From the NCBI GenBank assembly GCA_030610745.1, contig JAUWRC010000017.1:1-16110 (forward strand): DNA of 16,110 nt, written 5' to 3'. The notes beneath the pieces are model-generated. The model made no database searches. It worked only from the letters and a program-made list of their open reading frames with translations, and was not told the DNA's origin. Positions 14,362-16,110 of this stretch are shown in pieces; position 1 is the stretch's first letter, and each line of letters starts with the position of its first letter. Made by a program: the position numbers and the translations under genes. The DNA is from Clostridia bacterium (GTDB lineage: Bacteria > Aerophobota > Aerophobia > Aerophobales > AE-B3A).

Positions 14362-14366
14362 TATTT

Positions 14367-14443
14367 TGGCAGGCCCGGCAGGACTCGAACCCGCAACCGC
14401 CGGATTTGGAGTCCGGTGCTCTAGCCAGTTGAGCTACGGACCT
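14367..14443 (-). tRNA. trpT: tRNA-Trp (anticodon CCA)
   Basis: The minus strand folds as a complete tRNA. The acceptor stem AGGTCCG pairs with CGGGCCT; there is a GCTC D stem and an anticodon stem CCGGA/TCCGG with loop CTCCAAA, so the anticodon is CCA. The T arm is GCGGG TTCGAGT CCTGC. The discriminator is G at 14370, and CCA is encoded at 14369-14367. A1-U72 and G73 match bacterial tRNA-Trp identity. The 5' end at 14443 lies inside the rpmG stop codon, a 2-base overlap. The rpmG-tRNA-Trp-secE-nusG order is common in bacteria. Trp is the only amino acid read by this anticodon. Confidence 0.96.
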
Positions 14444-14582
14444 ATTTCTCCTTATGGAGGATATGTTTACGACAAAACCTACAGTACTTTTTAAGACTTA
14501 AAGAGGGGGTCTTTTTTTCTCTAGTAGTAGTATAGTTTCTCCTTTTACACTCAGTACAAACAAGAGTAATTACCTGCTTCAT
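14442..14582 (-). CDS. rpmG: 50S ribosomal protein L33, zinc-binding type
   Basis: L33 is a small protein near the large-subunit E site. The ATG at 14582-14580 opens a 46-residue frame, beginning MKQVITLVCTECKRRNYTTT and ending KYCRFCRKHILHKEK. The pairs Cys9/Cys12 and Cys34/Cys37 make this the zinc-binding (C+) form. NYTTT and LKKYC are family hallmarks. It is slightly shorter than the usual 49-55 residues. It starts 9 bases after tuf, with an AGGA site overlapping the tuf stop. Its TAG stop occupies 14444-14442, and the last two bases of that codon are also the first two bases of mature tRNA-Trp. Accurate 5' processing of the tRNA would therefore remove the stop from the mRNA. Confidence 0.95.
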   Translation of the reverse strand: MKQVITLVCTECKRRNYTTTREKKTPSLSLKKYCRFCRKHILHKEK

Positions 14583-14591
14583 CTTTCTTTC

Positions 14592-15794
14592 CTACTTGAT
14601 TATCTTGCCTACTACACCCGCTCCTACTGTATGTCCTCCCTCTCGTATGGCGAACCTTAAACCCTGCTCCATAGCAATAGTAGTAATAAGATTTATAGTT
14701 AATTTTACATTATCACCGGGCATAACCATCTCAACCCCTTCAGGAAGATTAACATCTCCGGTCACATCGGTAGTGCGGAAGTAAAACTGAGGACGGTAAC
14801 CCTCAAAGAAAGGCGTATGTCGTCCCCCTTCTTCTTTGTTTAACACATATACCTCTGCTTCAAACTTTGTATGGGGAGTTATGCTGCCAGGGGCAGCCAG
14901 CACCTGACCTCTTTGTATCTCATCCTTTTCTGTACCCCGCAAAAGCACTCCAATATTATCTCCTGCTTGAGCCTCATCCAATGTTTTTCTGAACATTTCT
15001 ACCCCGGTAGCTACTGTCTTCTTGATTTCATCAGACATCCCCACTATCTCCACCTGATCTCCCACTTTTATCTTTCCTCTCTCAAGCCTTCCTGTAGCTA
15101 CTGTTCCTCTTCCTGTGATAGTGAAAACATCCTCTACGGCCAATAGAAAAGGTTTGTCCACTTCTCTTGGTGGCATAGGAATATAATCGTCAACTGCATC
15201 AAGTAATTTAAGTATGGGGCCGCATTTGGGACACTCTTCTTTTCCACACACACACCCAAGACACTGAAGAGCTGAACCAGAGATAACAGGTATTTCATCT
15301 CCAGGAAACTCATAACTAGACAGAAGTTCGCGTACTTCCAACTCTACCAGCTCTAACAGCTCTTTATCCTCTACCTGATCTACCTTGTTTAAAAAAACCA
15401 CCAAGGCTGGAACATTTACCTGACGAGCAAGAAGAATGTGCTCTCTGGTCTGAGGCATAGCTCCATCAGCAGCAGAAACTACCAAAATAGCTCCGTCCAT
15501 TTGTGCCGCCCCGGTAATCATATTCTTAATATAATCAGCGTGCCCCGGACAGTCTATGTGAGCATAATGTCTTTTTTCCGTCTCATACTCTGCATGGTAA
15601 ATAGAAATTGTTAAACCTCTTTCCTTCTCTTCGGGAGCAGCATCAATTTCCTCTAGAGTCTTCGGCTCAGCCCATCCCTTCTTGGCTAAAACTTGGGTTA
15701 TAGCTGCTGTAAGAGTGGTCTTCCCATGATCTACATGTCCGATTGTCCCAATATTAAGATGAGGCTTAGTCCGCACAAATTTTTCTCGCGCCAT
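14592..15794 (-). CDS. tuf: Elongation factor Tu with a five-cysteine insertion in the G domain
   Basis: EF-Tu delivers aminoacyl-tRNA to the ribosome in a GTP-dependent way. The ATG at 15794-15792 (MAREKFVRTKPHLNIGTIG) has a perfect AAGGAGG 6 bases upstream and gives 400 residues; the longer frame to 15896 is non-coding leader. Motifs: GHVDHGKT at 19-26, switch I RGLTISIYH near 59-67 (commonly RGITINTSH), DCPGH at 81-85, NKVD at 136-139 and SGSAL at 172-176. Domains 2 and 3 are intact (FTITGRGTVATGR, FRTTDVTG, GAGVVGKI). After SGSAL the family's usual short loop is replaced by a segment with Cys178, 181, 183, 188 and 191, resembling a zinc knuckle. It is the only tuf in the window and lies downstream of tRNA-Tyr. 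Confidence 0.97.
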   Translation of the reverse strand: MAREKFVRTKPHLNIGTIGHVDHGKTTLTAAITQVLAKKGWAEPKTLEEIDAAPEEKERGLTISIYHAEYETEKRHYAHIDCPGHADYIKNMITGAAQMDGAILVVSAADGAMPQTREHILLARQVNVPALVVFLNKVDQVEDKELLELVELEVRELLSSYEFPGDEIPVISGSALQCLGCVCGKEECPKCGPILKLLDAVDDYIPMPPREVDKPFLLAVEDVFTITGRGTVATGRLERGKIKVGDQVEIVGMSDEIKKTVATGVEMFRKTLDEAQAGDNIGVLLRGTEKDEIQRGQVLAAPGSITPHTKFEAEVYVLNKEEGGRHTPFFEGYRPQFYFRTTDVTGDVNLPEGVEMVMPGDNVKLTINLITTIAMEQGLRFAIREGGHTVGAGVVGKIIK

Positions 15795-15808
15795 CTTTTT
15801 CCTCCTTA

Positions 15809-15850
15809 TAATTCGTTGCTTGTCGCTCGTTGTTCGTATCTCGTATCTAG
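15809..15850. repeat. Heptamer array in the tuf leader
   Basis: Six consecutive 7-base units on the plus strand: TAATTCG, TTGCTTG, TCGCTCG, TTGTTCG, TATCTCG, TATCTAG. The 20 bases at 15826-15845 equal 2973-2992 upstream of fusA. The array ends about 15 bases before the tuf start, just upstream of its ribosome binding site. It is inverted relative to the array at 15961-15995. Confidence 0.8.
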
Positions 15851-15855
15851 TAGCG

Positions 15856-15871
15856 GTTTGATTTATCAAAC
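15856..15871. promoter_or_regulatory. 16-base perfect palindrome in the tuf leader
   Basis: GTTTGAT at 15856-15862 and ATCAAAC at 15865-15871 are reverse complements around TT. It could be a protein-binding operator or a short hairpin. A TATACT word (minus strand, 15877-15872) lies beside it but has no good -35 partner. The function is unknown. Confidence 0.35.
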
Positions 15872-15915
15872 AGTATAGTCGGATAGCCCTTAGCACATGA
15901 AAAATTCTTTTCCAT

Positions 15916-15929
15916 CGAGCGACAGCTCG
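15916..15929. other. Small hairpin between tRNA-Tyr and tuf
   Basis: CGAGC at 15916-15920 and GCTCG at 15925-15929 pair around GACA. It is a short GC-rich stem inside the segment bounded by the two inverted heptamer arrays. Its unit resembles the CGAGCGAC words of the arrays, so it may be a repeat remnant. There is no U tract. Confidence 0.35.
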
Positions 15930-15960
15930 CGAAATGCACTCTCCGCTCTGTTTTTTCTTT

Positions 15961-15995
15961 CACGAGCCACGAGCGACGAACAACGAGATACAAGA
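15961..15995. repeat. Heptamer array directly downstream of tRNA-Tyr
   Basis: Five period-7 units on the plus strand: CACGAGC, CACGAGC, GACGAAC, AACGAGA, TACAAGA. The array stops one base from the encoded CCA of tRNA-Tyr. It shares ACGAACAACGAG with the reverse complement of the 15809-15850 array, so the two flank the leader core (15851-15960) as inverted copies. Nothing coding is visible in that core. Confidence 0.8.
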
Positions 15996-15996
15996 T

Positions 15997-16081
15997 TGGT
16001 GGGGAGGGATGGATTTGAACCAGCGTAGGCAACGCCAACGGGTTTACAGCCCGCCCCATTTGGCCACTCTGGCACCTCCCC
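15997..16081 (-). tRNA. tRNA-Tyr (anticodon GTA), long variable arm
   Basis: The acceptor stem GGGGAGG pairs with CCTCCCC. The anticodon loop CTGTAAA sits on the stem GCGGG/CCCGT, so the anticodon is GTA. The variable arm with GGC-GTT-GCC makes it a type II tRNA, as expected for bacterial Tyr. The T loop is TTCAAAT, the discriminator is A at 16000, and CCA is encoded at 15999-15997. The T stem has one apparent C-U mismatch. Total length with CCA is 85. A tRNA-Tyr just upstream of tuf is a familiar arrangement, as in tufB operons. The 29 bases beyond it to the window edge show no clear gene. Confidence 0.95.
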
Positions 16082-16110
16082 TCTTATCCAGCTTCCAACT
16101 TTGCTTGAGC

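Noticed and set aside
15795..15896. EF-Tu start 34 residues upstream
   Set aside because: The extension encodes leader repeats. The ATG at 15794 has a perfect ribosome binding site and matches the family's first residues.
15872..15901. Promoter for tuf with TATACT as -10
   Set aside because: The best spaced -35 words (TCATGT or TTCATG) match TTGACA poorly, so it is not supported.
2963..15995. CRISPR array for the spaced repeats
   Set aside because: The repeats are 7-base tandem units and dispersed spacer elements. There are no 25-35 base direct repeats with unique regular spacers and no cas genes.
15847..16075. Minus-strand frames across the tRNA-Tyr and tuf leader region
   Set aside because: They read through tRNA-Tyr and heptamer repeats. 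The translations are those of tRNA and repeat words, with no family resemblance.
16082..16110. Another tRNA just upstream of tRNA-Tyr
   Set aside because: The last 29 bases contain no CCA end or recognisable T arm on the minus strand.

Overview
The window is one long block of translation and transcription genes, all read from the minus strand. In transcription order it runs tRNA-Tyr, tuf, rpmG, tRNA-Trp, secE, nusG, rplK, rplA, rplJ, rplL, rpoB, rpoC, rpsL, rpsG, fusA, rpsJ and the start of rplC, which runs off the left edge. It joins the classic secE-nusG-rplKAJL-rpoBC cluster to the str and S10 operons with almost no space at the joints. There are 2 bases between rpoC and rpsL, and fusA overlaps rpsJ. 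The usual tuf copy between fusA and rpsJ is absent; the only tuf here lies at the upstream end. No mobile-element gene, CRISPR array or defence system is visible.

The DNA is AT-rich and clearly bacterial: bacterial-type RpoB and RpoC as separate genes, EF-Tu with the HVDHGKT loop, and bacterial L7/L12, L33 and NusG. The core proteins diverge from textbook phyla at several sites, including the RNA polymerase active centre, the rifampicin region and the EF-Tu G domain. This suggests a deep-branching, probably uncultivated lineage. I cannot place it in a phylum from sequence reading alone.

Region by region: 15997-16081 is tRNA-Tyr. 15795-15996 is a roughly 200-base leader with two inverted heptamer arrays and two small palindromes. 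14592-15794 is tuf. 14367-14582 holds rpmG and tRNA-Trp, which overlap by 2 bases. 14251-14366 is the secE leader. 12338-14250 holds secE, nusG, rplK and rplA, tightly packed. 10983-12336 holds rplJ and an unusually long rplL. 3941-10844 holds rpoB and rpoC. 1-3938 holds rpsL, rpsG, fusA, rpsJ and partial rplC. No gene-free stretch exceeds 300 bases.

The unexpected layer is in the spacers. Nearly every gap over about 40 bases is filled with short degenerate tandem repeats of period 7. One family is built on ACGA-type words and the other on TTAGTTAA/ATTAGAG-type words. One element of about 70 bases occurs almost identically, inverted, in the rplJ-rplL and rpoB-rpoC gaps. A separate 77-base palindrome follows the rpsG stop codon. 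Other points worth checking are a Lys/Glu-rich repeat extension on L7/L12, a five-cysteine insertion in EF-Tu, substitutions at near-invariant RpoC residues, and an rpmG stop codon that RNase P would cut when it matures tRNA-Trp. I found no convincing promoter or Rho-independent terminator.
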